This document shows positions 35,627-47,162 of a DNA stretch of 64,000 bases, one piece after another. The notes under the pieces were generated by a model that worked only from the letters and a program-made list of their open reading frames with translations, had not been told where the DNA came from and made no database searches. A program made the translations under genes and the position numbers. The stretch's first letter is position 1. Each line of letters opens with the position of its first letter. Origin of the DNA: Daphnia pulex (lineage: Eukaryota; Arthropoda; Branchiopoda; Diplostraca; Daphniidae); contig NC_060025.1 in assembly GCF_021134715.1 (NCBI RefSeq), positions 8,742,001 through 8,806,000 of the forward strand. The letters run 5' to 3'.

Positions 35627-38350
35627 ATGGCCAAAATGTAAGTCTTTAACGAACAACAAACCCTGCAATCCTGTCAGTCGGCCTCCCCCACACAGCCCAA
35701 CCATTCACAGCTGCACTCCTTTCGCTCAGTGTGGAGAGAATGGCTGACTTCCACTCGGTCAAGAAGAGGTTCCCCTCTAAATCTTGCAACGAGTGAGACT
35801 ATGTGTTTGCGATAATAGCATTTTTTTATTACTGATTGATGAAAACAAATCATTGATTCAGTCATGCCATCTGGTGGTGTGGTAGTTAAATCCCTTCTTT
35901 GTTGCCAAGCCAGCAGGTGTCCCAAAATTCAAAAAAAAACAACAATTCCTCCACCCCCTCCAAAATGTTATCTAATCTAATTTTTCTTGGAAATTTATTT
36001 TCTTAGGAGAGCGACGCTAAGAAAAGTGGCTCAGGTCACGCCGCCACCTTCACCCAAAAACGGCGAGGACGTCAAGGGCCACTCTGAATGGTCCACTCGC
36101 TTACGGAATCATTCGGTTCCGGCCGGCGTCAAAGTTCCCAACGGACGCCGATCTAAAATCGTCCGGATTAAAAAAGAGAGCCCTGTATTCCACCACAACG
36201 AAGACTCCAATTGCAGCCGCACCAGCGTAATTTCATTCAAAATTTTTAAAAATTATCAAATCGATTCAAATTAAATCCGAAATTGAATTTTACAGACTCC
36301 ATCCCCCGTTTGTGATGCCTCCAGAGTCCGTATGCGCCAGACTAGTGGAGAGGGACTCCATTACTGGCCGAGGAGATCGGCTCGACTGATTGGAATTCCG
36401 GCGGAAGAAATCGAAGACCAACAGAACAAAAGTAACGGTTCCATCAACGTCGAAGCAGAAGGCGAAGAGGAGCCACCACACGAAAACGGAGCTGTTGCCT
36501 GTGAAACGAACCATGTTGACGATGACGACAGTAGGACAGCGGCGGAAGAACCACAAGACCAGTGCAAGAACTGCAAACAGCGGACCAATAAGCAGCCGAC
36601 CAAGGGCCATGGGCGAACTCTGGAAGCGTTGCTGATGGAGAGCCAACGTTTCATGCACTACCCATCCGGCAGAGGAAGTGGTTCTTGCCGAAACGGACGC
36701 TCGACGTACAATAGCCGGGAATTCCGGCCTCCGCCACAGACTTCTCCGCGAGCCGCCACCGTGGAAGACGAACCCGAACCTGCCGAACAACTTGCCACCA
36801 CCCAACCGACTCCCCTGCCATTGATCCAGGACCAACCGGCGGTCGATCAAGTTCAATTCTCATTCGAAATCGTTCCGTCCGGAACGTCGTGGTATCAAAC
36901 TTTCTTACGGGACGAGGAGTGTCACCGTGACCCGACCCGACTGCCAGATGATCCGCCCCTAGGTCCGGCCCCATTCCTTCTCCCTTACGAGATGTCGCTG
37001 GAAGCCATTCTCAAGAGCAACCGGATAGTGCGGAAGAACAACAGCAGCAGAGGCAGGGGTGCCAAGAAAGCCGTTCCGCTCAGCTTCCGGCCGATCATCA
37101 GCACCCGACTGCAAATGCAAAGTGCGGCCAGACAGAGCCAGCTTGCGGCCGCAGCGTCTTCTTCTGCCAAAGCATCCGCAATGGATAAGAGCGACGGAAG
37201 TGGAAGGTGTCTGCGACACAGCCGACGGACCAAGCCTTGGTTCAACATGCCCCGTAAATCTCCTCGCTGTCACGCGTCCACCATGGCCATCCTTTGCTCG
37301 AAATCGGACACGGAAGCCGATGCTGTCGCCTCCGCCGGATCGACATCCAAAACAAAAGTAGCAGCTGCTGTGATGGTGGAAGAATCTCAATCGCCGCTGG
37401 AGAAGGTGCCTAAAGAGAGAATTCCTCCAGTGGATAGTTACCTAGTGCAAGTGTTGGAAGAAATGTTGACTCAAGGACTGGAGAAGAGGCCGGCCAATCC
37501 AGTGCGGAAGAGAGGCCGACCGAGGAAACGACCGTTGCCCCCCGACCAACAACAATCCGAACCGCCGACCGAACTAGTGAAATCCTCTGTGACCGAATTA
37601 CTGGCAACTCCGCTGGATAGGATAGAAGATATTGTCGACGAGCGGATCCTTCCGGAAGATAGCGACCACTGCATGTTTAGCGATGACGACCTCGTCTACC
37701 CTCCTTATCCCTGGACCAACGACAGCCGGAGAGACGATCCATCTTCTGTGGGAGATCTGATTCCGCCGGAAGTGTTCCACGATCTGGATAGCCATTCCGG
37801 AAGCCGATCTTCATCCGTCTACGAAACAGCCTCGGAAATTGGTAGCACCAGCACCAGCACTGGGACGTGCGATTCGCGACGGAAAGCCTGGCGGAGTGGA
37901 GGCAACAACCTCCGCCGGAAGCGGCGCTGTAACATGACTGGCTGGCCGCGTTCCAAGAAGCGTAGACCCCTGCCGCTGAACATCATCCGCATGGACGACG
38001 ATCTGAATTTGTCCGGCAATTTGAGCTGCAACGACGACGATGACGATGATGATGAAGGGCCGCCCAACATCATGCTGAGTCCCATCCGGGAGGAGTCGAC
38101 CTTGTTGGTGGACGGAAGCAGTCCCAACCCGTCTCAGCCGCAGCCCAGCCCGAGATCATCCACATCCGGGGCTAATAATAAAAGTTTTGTCAGCAAACCG
38201 TTCCAGTTCCAGCGCAAGACTTTGCGCTTCGTTGGCAAACGCATCCTCCGTCCAGCCGCCCAACGGCAAGCCCCGCAGCGGTTGGAATATTGGCCCTGCT
38301 TCCCCACGGAATCGTCGTCCAGCGGCCGTCGTCGGAAGCGGAAAACATGA
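35627..38350 (+). CDS. Uncharacterised nuclear protein with AT-hook
   Basis: Three coding exons: 35627-35637 (11 nt, MAK plus two bases), 36007-36226 and 36296-38350, giving 761 aa. An AT-hook (KRGRPRKRP) lies at about residues 482-490, indicating minor-groove DNA binding. Basic clusters (RRKRRC, SKKRRP, RRRKRKT at the extreme C-terminus) suggest nuclear import. An acidic run CNDDDDDDDEG is present near residue 660. The rest is Ser/Pro-rich and disordered. No catalytic or zinc-finger domain is recognised, so it is best called a chromatin-associated candidate by inference from the AT-hook alone. It sits in the spacer between the two arms of the inverted duplication and is not duplicated itself. 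Poly(A) signal AATAAA at 38864-38869. Confidence 0.75.
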
Positions 38351-38863
38351 TGACAAAAATTTGTTGGGACAATGAAACCGATACATCTTTTTAATTTTTA
38401 TTTTTCGAGAGCTAGTCACCAACCAACCACATGATGGAAAACAGGGAAAGCGGCATCATTCAACAACAGCAACAACAAATTCTCTCATGTCTATTATATT
38501 TGTGCGTCTGATTTTTTTTTGAAATTTTGAATGTTCCATGCGGTTCCACGACGATTCTGACTATTTTACGTTTTTTCCGACTGAAGAATAAGACACAGAG
38601 GGGGGTGTACACATTACTTTTTTTATTAATTATCTACCTCATGTTTTTCGGTTTGTCTTACAATTCCGGCCGAGAGACTTTTATTTTAATTTTTGACTGT
38701 CTCGCTCATCCCACACACGCGTTACGATACCACTATTCAAATTTTTTAAAATTAAATTTCTTTTTTTAATTTGTTAATTTTTTTTTAAAATTCAGTTTGA
38801 CCCTACCCGAATGTGTGCACTTGTCTTATGTTTTGTGTGTTGTTGCCCGTAAAAAAGACAATG

Positions 38864-38869
38864 AATAAA
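38864..38869 (+). terminator. Poly(A) signal of the AT-hook gene
   Basis: AATAAA after a T-rich, gene-free 3' UTR of about 510 bp. Confidence 0.6.
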
Positions 38870-39659
38870 ATTCAACCGATTTTTTCATATTGGGTTTATT
38901 GTTAATTGAAATATTTGATTGTGGCTTACGCAAGTAAACAAAAGCAAAAAAAAAACAAAAACAAAATTTCGCGGGGACGTGAGATTTTTGATATTGCCAT
39001 TGACTGGCCAAACGACGACAGAGCTCTACATCGCAATGAACTGATTGAAAATGGATCAAATTGATGGCTGTGATTGGCGTAAAATGACGGAGATCGTGAC
39101 GCAACTGAAACTTTTGAATATTCGTAATTTCACTTGTGTTCGACTCTCGCTAGATGGCGAAAACCACATTATTTACATTGATTGACCTGGGGGTACTTGG
39201 TGTGCTTTGGGCAATAACAAAAAAATTAATAGTAAAAGAATTAAGAATCCCCAGAGTTCTTCTCCAAAACTTGTGATTCATTCAAGTATGGGCGATTCTG
39301 CAAAATGAACATTTTCAATGCATAGGCGGTAAAGCGCGTCAAATTGAAATATTTCGCCATCCTCCCGTCAATTCATATTGGCAGTCAGGATGTAACCGCC
39401 TATTTCATCGGCCAGTGAAACAGGGTTGAATGGTTCAAAAGACGAATTAATTTTTAATTAAGCAAACCTCTACAGCATTCGGTTGAATAACGTTGAATAA
39501 ATATTACTCAGTAATGTTCAGTTAATGAATAACGATTTATTCATAGCAGGATTTCTACAGTCTACACCATTTCATGTAAATGGTGAAAGCAATCCTGGAT
39601 GTCTACCGAGAATGCTGTAACTCTAAATTTAAATGAATAATACCACTTAAAGAATAATA

Positions 39660-39944
39660 TCACTCGTACAAAACCAACGGTGAAAGTCGCGCAATTAGAA
39701 CCAACGGAACGGTTACATGTGCTTGACTAGAACGATTGAATTTCACATCAGATTCTGCAGCACAAAATCTGTAAAAATGCTCATTAAAAAAATGTGACGC
39801 TTTTAAATTAATGTTTTCATGCAGATCAGGAACACTTAAAATTACGCCATCCAAGCCCAGTCTCTTAATACATTCTGTTGTCTTCCGCGCCCAAGAAAGA
39901 TCATTTCTCAACTCGATTTTTATACATTCACCTACTTTTTCCAT
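39660..39944 (-). pseudogene. PRMT5-like N-terminal fragment
   Basis: A 94-codon frame whose middle (ELRNDLSWARKTTECIKRLG, LDGVILSVP, ENINLKASHFF, HVTVPLV) resembles the N-terminal TIM-barrel region of protein arginine methyltransferase 5. In the family that region reads roughly as a Trp/Ala-containing helix, a hydrophobic strand ending in LP, Asn-Leu-Ala, and a VPL strand. No further PRMT5 exons were seen on either side, so this is probably a fragment or decayed copy. Upstream, at about 39958-40003, an imperfect 24-bp direct repeat (GGTTTATTGTAAC...) occurs twice. The match is from memory of family patterns and is weak. Confidence 0.35.
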
Positions 39945-40132
39945 TTCATACGATGGGGGGTTTATTGTAACTAAATTATGGTGGGTTTATTGTAACCAAA
40001 TTATCAGAGATGGGTGACTGACAGCTCCTTTGATTTCAGTTCCTTTCGGGCGGTTTATTTCGGTACTTCCGGTCTCCCTCTTCCCGTTTTCTTCTTTCTC
40101 TCCGGTCTTGTGTCTTCAACTCAAATTTCCCG

Positions 40133-41104
40133 CTAGTAAAATACCAAGCGATTGGCCAGATTGGCCAGAGTTAAATCCAGTTCTTCGTCTTTCATCTTAT
40201 AAAATTCCTTGACGCTCACATTTTTTTCAATGATTTCGAAAAAGTATTCCTCTTGCCCGTAAATGTCGGCGAATGATCTGCCCACGTAGAAGAAAAAAAT
40301 GGCGAGCCATAAGGAGAGTATCCTATCTAAAGGAATGTCGGTTGCCAAAGCATCAGATAAATCAGTGACTGATGTGATCCAGATCACAACTAGAAGCCAC
40401 TTGACTATGGGAATGATCAAGTTCATATTTTTTTTGTAGGTAAATGTAAATTTGTTTTGGAATGTTTCGCATTCGCGAGAGAATTCCTTTGCGGAACCAC
40501 AACCCACCAAAAGTGCAATTTCACGATCGACATCAAGCTCGTTACATCTGACATTTTCATTCAATACATTTCCAGTCAAATAATTCGTTTCCAAGATAAG
40601 CTGTCGGTAGGTTTTGCCCATACAGGCCTCGTACAGATCGGCTGGAATTGCCAAATAAATCTTCAACATGACATAACCTTTTATGGCGAGCAGCTTTTGC
40701 TGCATTTGTCGGAACGAATCCAATGGGGAACTTTGTGTTAAAATTTGGATGTATAGTGCATTCGGGTTTGGGATCGGGGATTTCGAGTGGTTGTACGACA
40801 TCCCCAAAGGCACAAGTGAGACTATAAAAGGCAGCCAGCCTGCCGAATTAAAGCCTGGACTCAAAAAGTGGAGAGTGTTAAACAGTGCTATGGTAGCAGG
40901 ATTCTTTGGTACAAGTTGTGCGAGTAGCAGGCTGACGCCAGTTGGTAGGATGGCCAGCAAGAAGGAAACGGTTATAAGACAACATGTGTCTTTGACATGC
41001 GATCTTTTACTGTTCTGGTTGTCGTTTGATTCACACAGAGACATTTTTGTAGTTAATTTGTTCTGCAGTGAGAAAGAGATAGTACGTCGGAACATGAAAG
41101 TCAT
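40133..41104 (-). CDS. Multi-pass membrane protein, right copy
   Basis: Intronless ORF of 323 aa from ATG 41104; ATGs at 41095 and 41044 are alternatives. Hydrophobic segments lie at about residues 41-64 (CCLITVSFLLAILPTGVSLL), 75-105, 220-245 and 256-278. It is shorter than the plus-strand paralogue because it lacks most of the charged N-terminus. Shared landmarks are KGYVMLKIYLAIPADLYEA, the paired late membrane segments and the tail NVSVKEFYKMKDEEL. Divergence from the left copy is high, in contrast to the near-identical cytochrome b5 exon beside it. Function unknown. Confidence 0.7.
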   Translation of the reverse strand: MTFMFRRTISFSLQNKLTTKMSLCESNDNQNSKRSHVKDTCCLITVSFLLAILPTGVSLLLAQLVPKNPATIALFNTLHFLSPGFNSAGWLPFIVSLVPLGMSYNHSKSPIPNPNALYIQILTQSSPLDSFRQMQQKLLAIKGYVMLKIYLAIPADLYEACMGKTYRQLILETNYLTGNVLNENVRCNELDVDREIALLVGCGSAKEFSRECETFQNKFTFTYKKNMNLIIPIVKWLLVVIWITSVTDLSDALATDIPLDRILSLWLAIFFFYVGRSFADIYGQEEYFFEIIEKNVSVKEFYKMKDEELDLTLANLANRLVFY

Positions 41105-41224
41105 ATCTACTTATAACTTCATCGGATGACAGTGTTAATCAGCAGAGCGAAAAGCCAACGATTTAGTAAAAATTTCGTGCTCATAAACTGTTAATCTTGA
41201 AATTGTTTAGATAAATTTGGATTA

Positions 41225-41430
41225 TGGATCATTTAACGCGTATTATTCAAAAGAAATTTATTATAAACTGTAATTCATTTCATTTGTATTGTCGATTTAA
41301 AAATATTGAAGTTCTTAGTTCTCGGGTCTAGTTCCGTGACGGTGGCGCCATTTCGCTGATGCGTGTATCCGTTACATAATAACACAGTCTACCTGTCCCG
41401 ACCTGTCCACAGAAGAAAGTTAAATATGCG
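41225..41430 (-). repeat. Right-arm non-coding block of the inverted duplication
   Basis: Inverted counterpart of 32905-33085. Here it lies only about 110 bp from the cytochrome b5 3' flank, whereas on the left about 1 kb including the mini-gene intervenes. Confidence 0.85.
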
Positions 41431-41727
41431 AATATTTTTTTTAATTAATGTCCAACCAACCCACCCGCCCTTCATGAGGCTTTAAAATTCTAGTGACCTC
41501 ACCCAAAAAAGAAATAAAATATGATAACTAGAGTAATTTTAACCAAATAATCGTTTAATCATGGCAAAGGATTGGATTAACAAAATTATCACAGTTGGGG
41601 TTAGTAAATAAATTAGCAACAAAATCTCAGAATGTCATAATACACTATAGGATTCAATCGACAAGAAATGTTTCTCTTATTTCCTAAGATTTTGTGGGTC
41701 CGGAAGCCGGAAGAGTATATTTCATGG

Positions 41728-42754
41728 TCATTTACGGGAGCGCAGGTACATCCGCTCCTTTTCGGGCAAGATTCCGACCAGGAATTCGTCGACCTGCTCG
41801 ATGGCGTCGATGGAGTGGCCGACGGAGCGGAAGGCGGAAGTGGCGTCGCGTCCGGCCTGTTCCATCATGACTTCCATTCCGCCCGGATGTCCGTCGACCA
41901 GTTTGGTGACGTTGTAAACTTTGTCGTTGAGGACGATCCAGCAGTCGTCGGGTCGGTCGTGCCACGAAACCTGTTGCAGCGAATATTCCGGCAGGTGGGC
42001 CAAACTGGCCAATTCCGTCTGCCATTGCTCCTGTTGCTGCTGCTGCTGGAGGCGGGTCAGCGCTGTTGCGGCCAGTCGGAACGTACTGCTGGCCAACGAG
42101 AGCATCTACAATTTCAGTCAAAGTACAAAACAACATCATTAGTTAGATATTATTACATCCAGCGGCAGATTCCAATTGCGCCATTTCTTATCAAGGTTAA
42201 CCATCGTCTCACAAGGCCACTTCTCGCGCATGTACACTACTGCATCTTGGGTTTCGCCAAAACAAGGAAAGCAAGTTTGTGTTTTCGTTCAGACGTTTGG
42301 CTAACGCATCAATATTTACTGTGTTTATCGTGCCGCTCGATTCCATATCCCAAGCAACTACGTCAGAAAACAAAAGGATACAACGCGGGTACCATGGGAC
42401 GACGAATTATCAACTCAGGTACGTACAAGCTTTAAATAGTAGGGCTTCCTAGAACTATATACTACGGAAGCCTTTCAAACAAATTCTCAAGTCGCTGCAA
42501 AAAATTACAAAGTTTCTCTTTGACTGCTATTACATTTAACTTTTCTTTGCCAAATTTAACTTTCTTCTTTTTTTGCGCGGTTTATTCAAATATTTAAAAT
42601 GTGAATGTTTATACCTGTTGACTCAGTGAACTGGTCGTCAAGGCAGATTTCAGCGAGGCCATGTCGATTTCGGCACCAGTCGTTTCCATCTAATTAAATT
42701 CAAGTCGTTAATTAAGATAGCGGGGAATTTCGGAGTCGAATTAGATCTCACCAT
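41728..42754 (-). CDS. Cytochrome b5-domain protein, right copy
   Basis: Exons on minus: 42752-42754 (ATG alone), 42615-42689 (25 codons) and 41728-42105, all phase 0, 151 aa. The 125 residues encoded by exon 3 are identical to the left copy, including the heme ligands in HPGG and SVGHS. The exon-2 peptides differ (METTGAEIDMASLKSALTTS versus MDTSLAETIDMSSLKSALTT) and introns differ in length and sequence. This contrast points to recent gene conversion or very strong constraint on exon 3. The promoter resembles that of the left copy, with a TATA-like TATAAATA in reverse at about 43010-43017. Confidence 0.85.
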
Positions 42755-42989
42755 TTTCACCAAAAAAAGACTTTTCAAATTAACTAATGGCACACCGGTT
42801 ATATTGATACAACGACGTCCTTCGGGAAACCGAAACTGTGTTGTGTGGTTTAACTGGGTTATGTCGTCGCAAACTTGCTTACCGATTACAAAACTGTAAT
42901 TTGCTTTTAAAAAGACAAGAGAAAAGAAGAACGTGTTGTTGGCTGCTTGTTTGTCAACGGACAAAGTGGCTCAAGTTTTTTTACAAATC

Positions 42990-43050
42990 CCCAAGCCGGG
43001 CAGGCCCGTATTTATAGTAACGGGCGATTGGGAGACCTCTGGCGTTGAGC
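42990..43050 (-). promoter_or_regulatory. Core promoter of right cytochrome b5 gene
   Basis: Read on minus it gives GAGGTCTC, CGCCCGTTACTATAAATACG and CCCGGCTTGGGG in the same order as the promoter at 30400-30480. Confidence 0.6.
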
Positions 43051-43059
43051 TCTTGGTAC

Positions 43060-45140
43060 ATACGTATACATTTTATTCCAAAAAGAAAAAAAATATAGCA
43101 AAATTAAATACGTCGAAATAAAAAAAAACCCACAGGAAATCTATTTTGGCTAACAGCTTTAAATGTATAAGATTTCCGCGCTATATTATATATACCCTAG
43201 CGGTTTTCTTCTATATACTCCGCGCTCACAGACGACGAGTTGATGGCGTTGTATCACATTCTGAGGAAACACTTAAAATTGAGGTCAATGTTGTCTTGGG
43301 GGATGAACAAATCTGAGAAAGTCGCGTAAGAGAGAGTCTGCGATGATTGCGTAACCACATTTCAAATGTGCGACGTTCTTTTTTTACCAATGTTTTGCTT
43401 CCGGCAGGTTTCTTCAGTTCATCGTGTTATTGTTGTTTGGATGATGGCGACGTGGCCTCCTAGCTCGAAAACAGCGAAATTTCCAGAAGAAAAATCTACG
43501 CCGATTTGAATCGTGAAAAACAACCGGGAAACGGAGATGCGATTCAAAAACATCAAATCTGATTGGGTAATCCATCGGGAAAGCAGACGGTGGCATGTTG
43601 GGTCGTCCGTCATCCCATTGGTCGGTAGGTCGGGGCTCGTGCGAGGGCTCGCGGTAAGTCCCGCCCCTTTAAAAACAAATCCCGAAAGTTGCAACATGTG
43701 CGGGAAAATACGAATGGCGCCACCGGCGGCGGCCATCCCCCCTAAAAAGGTCAAGAAGAAGCAATCACGTTCAAACTAGTTCTTCTTCTAGTGTTTGTAG
43801 TTGTTGCGCAGATTCTGCTGACGTCGTATCTAATTTCTTATTCCTCAGAATGAAGGCTCGTATTTTTTAAAAATAATTCCAGAATTAACTGGTACGTTGT
43901 CCAAATAACAGATCACGGTGCATGACCGTTCAGCCTTCACGACCCCACGCTGTTCTCCTAATAATCGGCAAACAAACCGAGTTGATTCATGATTTTTAAG
44001 TGCACACTGGTATGATAATCGGGAGCTAATATCTAATCAGAGGTTAAATTGTAAAGTGGACCACATCATCCGGTGTACATGTTAAACCAATAAAATCGAA
44101 AGGGCTCGATCTTTTATTAAATTCTGACAGAATCAGCGGGAAAAAAAGTGTTTGAGAATTTTTAAATTTTGCCAAACAAACTTCACGGTTTCTTGGTAGT
44201 AATCCCGGAATATGAATGCATATGTCCTTTTGAAATTCTTCCGATTCTTTCGAAGGTTTCTGGCCGCGTTCCATCGCGGCAACAAATAAGGACCAACACA
44301 CCGAAATGCTAGCTGCTGATGGCTGCTGCCTGTCCTTTTTCTGCGGGATACGCAACACGTGACTGACCGTTCACGAGCTTATAACACTATCTGTGTGGAC
44401 AAGGTCAATCCGAGAGATGCTCGTCTGCGTCTGTCAATATCAAAGAGAACTTTTTCCGAGATAAGACCATTTGGCGTCTTTTTCATTTCTCGCTTTGATG
44501 GAAGCCAAGAGTGCTGTCGTCTATAAGCTATTAATGTGTTTGATGAACTGACTTGATCCTTTTAGCCAGCTGCCACGTGACCGTTGTTTTGACGTAAGCA
44601 AATAGAAGAAGAAGCGGCGCGATATCGGATATTAGGGCGTTCACCGGATGCTCGAGGTTCGTATAGTTGTCTGGCCTCTGCTGTGTGTGTCCTTTTTTTA
44701 TTTCCTTAGTTTTTCTTTGATCGACAAAAGTCGCTCAAATTACTCGGAAATCTGGCGCTAAGTGGATTCCCTCCGCCCCTTGTATGTAGACACCGCGCGC
44801 CGGATTACAGCTGTGTCTGGACAATCTAGTATATATTTATTATCCGGCGCTTTTGAACAACCCTTTTTTTTCGGGTGATGGTAAACCCCATAGAAAAAAT
44901 GTAAACTTATTCCCCTCTTCCGTCTAATTGAATTTAATCGTGACCATTTTCTTTGGCTTCCAACTTTTATGTAATTGTTGAATTCGCACGCCGCCAGATG
45001 GCAACTGCAAAGCAGACGAAATTTAGCAGAACATTCGAATAATTCGCACGTTTTTGTTGGAGTGAAAAGAAATTTTCCTCGAGTTGTATTTCAAAAGCAC
45101 ATGATTTATGTACACTCAAACTGATGAAAAGTCGATATTT
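43060..45140. other. Intergenic stretch without supported gene
   Basis: Short ORFs at 43513-43779 and 44044-44358 have no recognisable content or splice support. A TATATATTTA stretch at about 44830 lacks a downstream ORF. Confidence 0.4.
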
Positions 45141-46380
45141 TTACTTTCCGTAGGCAGATCCTGGGGCGAAATTAGATGGATCTGTTGGGCTGTTGAAATT
45201 GGAAGGTACTGGAAGCACGACCGCCTGGGCTGCACTGTAGGACGATGGAGTGGCCACCGGTACAGGCACGGGCAAAGGACCAGCGGGGAAAGATGGAACT
45301 GAATCAAAATTGCTGGACCCTTCTTGTCCTGAAAATCCACCTGATTGGAATGAGCTGTATGCAGATGGGTTGGTCAACGGGAATGGCACTGAAGAAAATG
45401 GGGCAGCTGGGTACGAGGAAGCTGGTGCTGGTGCAGAATAACTTGGATCAGGGAGAGATGGTGCCGGGTAAGAAGGTGCTGAGTAAGAAGGTGCTGGAGC
45501 AGGTGCTGAGTAAGAAGGCTCCCGATAGGCTGGAGCAGAATAAGCTGGTGGTGAATACACTGGAGCTGCGTAGACAGGAGCAGGTGGATAGTAAACTGGT
45601 GCTGGGTAAGCTGGTGCATAAGTGTCGTACTCTTCAACAGGTTTCTGCTTCTTGCTCTTCATATGTTCTTTAATTGTGTCTTTGAATTCTTGGATTTTTT
45701 CTTTCTTCATGGCAGCGGTGCTCTTGACCATCTCCTTCATGTTTTTCAAGCCCTCCTTCTGCCTGTTCATCGAGTCCTTGATGCCTTTCTCCATGTTGTC
45801 CATGCCTCCCTTGATGCCTTTCTCCACATTGTCCATGCCTCCCTTGATGCCCTTCTGGAACTTTCCGGCTAACTTTGTCCATTTAGATTCTTGATAATGA
45901 TATCAAATTAAGTTTAGAATAGGTGTTAAACTTTGGTAAATTTATGAAATGTTAATATTTACCTTCTTCTTCCTCAGGGTATTCGTAGGCAGTTGGGTAA
46001 ACCGGAACGGGGTAGGCGACAGGAGCCGCGTATCCGGAAGCCGGTGGGGCTCCGTATCCAGCCGACTGAGGTGGATCTCCGTAGCCGGCAGATGCGGAAA
46101 AATCGGTAGCTGGAGCGATGGCGTAACCTTGAGCCGGCAAAGCATATCCTTGTCGTTGTTGAGCAACTACAGCGACTGGTTGAAATCTCTTCATCGGGTG
46201 TTCGTACGCCAGCGAAGCTGACACCATTAAGGCACCAATCCATACAATCTGTAAGTTGTTAACAAAATGGTAAAATTATTGCCAATGAAAAAAAATTAAA
46301 TCTTAACTTTAACTTTAACTATTTTAAAACCAATTCAATTTGTTGTTTTTAGAAAAGATCCAAGAACTTACCGCGATCAT
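45141..46380 (-). CDS. Secreted Pro/Tyr/Ala-rich protein with amphipathic Lys-rich repeats
   Basis: Exons on minus: 46372-46380 (MIA), 45963-46248 and 45141-45889, 347 aa. The signal peptide spans the first splice (MIAIVWIGALMVSASLA). Next comes a Gly/Ala/Pro/Tyr segment (SAGYGDPPQSAGYGAPPASG). Then three near-repeats of KGIKGGMDNVE / KGIKGGMDNME / KGIKDSMNRQ lead into a Lys/Glu helix of about 50 residues. The C-terminal 150 residues are a Pro/Tyr/Ser/Ala repeat (YSAPAPAPSYSAPSYPAPS). Composition resembles cuticle or extracellular-matrix proteins, but no chitin-binding R&R motif is seen. It has a TATA promoter. An 11-residue periodic helix between two Pro-rich blocks is unusual. Confidence 0.75.
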
Positions 46381-46425
46381 GGTTGAAGTTGGTTTGACAG
46401 ATGAGCCCGACTCTGAGACGGGGTC

Positions 46426-46432
46426 TTATATA
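46426..46432 (-). promoter_or_regulatory. TATA box of the Pro-rich secreted gene
   Basis: TATATAA on minus, about 46 bp upstream of the ATG, with TCAGAGTC initiator-like sequence between. Confidence 0.65.
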
Positions 46433-47162
46433 GGCCCCAAATTTCTTCTCCTGGAACAAACGTGTGAACTCGCAGTTCAGCTCAGGTCGGGCAGAATGGT
46501 GTCACCCGTTATAAAATAGGTATTCATTTTTCTTCGTTTTCACCTTTCACTCGGATAGTTCAGTTAAGGCTTTCTCCCCCCAACCCCCCCTTTAAACTTT
46601 CTCCACCAAAAATTTGAAAAGGGACCCCCTCTCACTTGAAACTCACAAATAAAAATCAGGTCAAATTCAATGGTCAAGGATATCGCACGTAGGATAGTGA
46701 GACATAGATGAATTAGTTTAGAAGAAGAATAGGGGGGGGGGGAAAGGAACTTTCGCCAAAAACCGCCGGCCTCATTTCGACTCCCTTTTTCTGACCATCT
46801 TCCCGGAAACCTTAGAGGGGGGAAAAAGGGCAAAACTCACCAAAGTGAATCCTCTTTTTTTCTTCTTCTTCTATAAAATACAATTTAGTTATCGCCATTT
46901 TTTTTAAATTAAGATTTGATAGATATTTGATGGAAATAAGGATGTAGAAAATTGTTTTGTATTTTACGTTAAAGTTGCACGAAAATTTCGTCGAGGCGAG
47001 GACTTTTTAAATGCAATGCGCATAAATTATCCAACATGGGGAGAAAAAGGCATTTCTAGTAGCTAAACATGTTATAGCAAAGCAAACACATAATCAAAAA
47101 CCGGATGCAAATTTCTCAAGATGTCAGTTATTACAGTGATAGGGAAACAAAAAAATTAATAA

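Noticed and set aside
41668-42435. 255-codon plus-strand ORF
   Set aside because: It is antisense to the right cytochrome b5 exon 3 and runs on into intron; no independent coding evidence.
43513-43779. 88-codon plus-strand ORF with basic C-terminus
   Set aside because: No homology recognised and overlapping ORFs on the other strand; likely chance.
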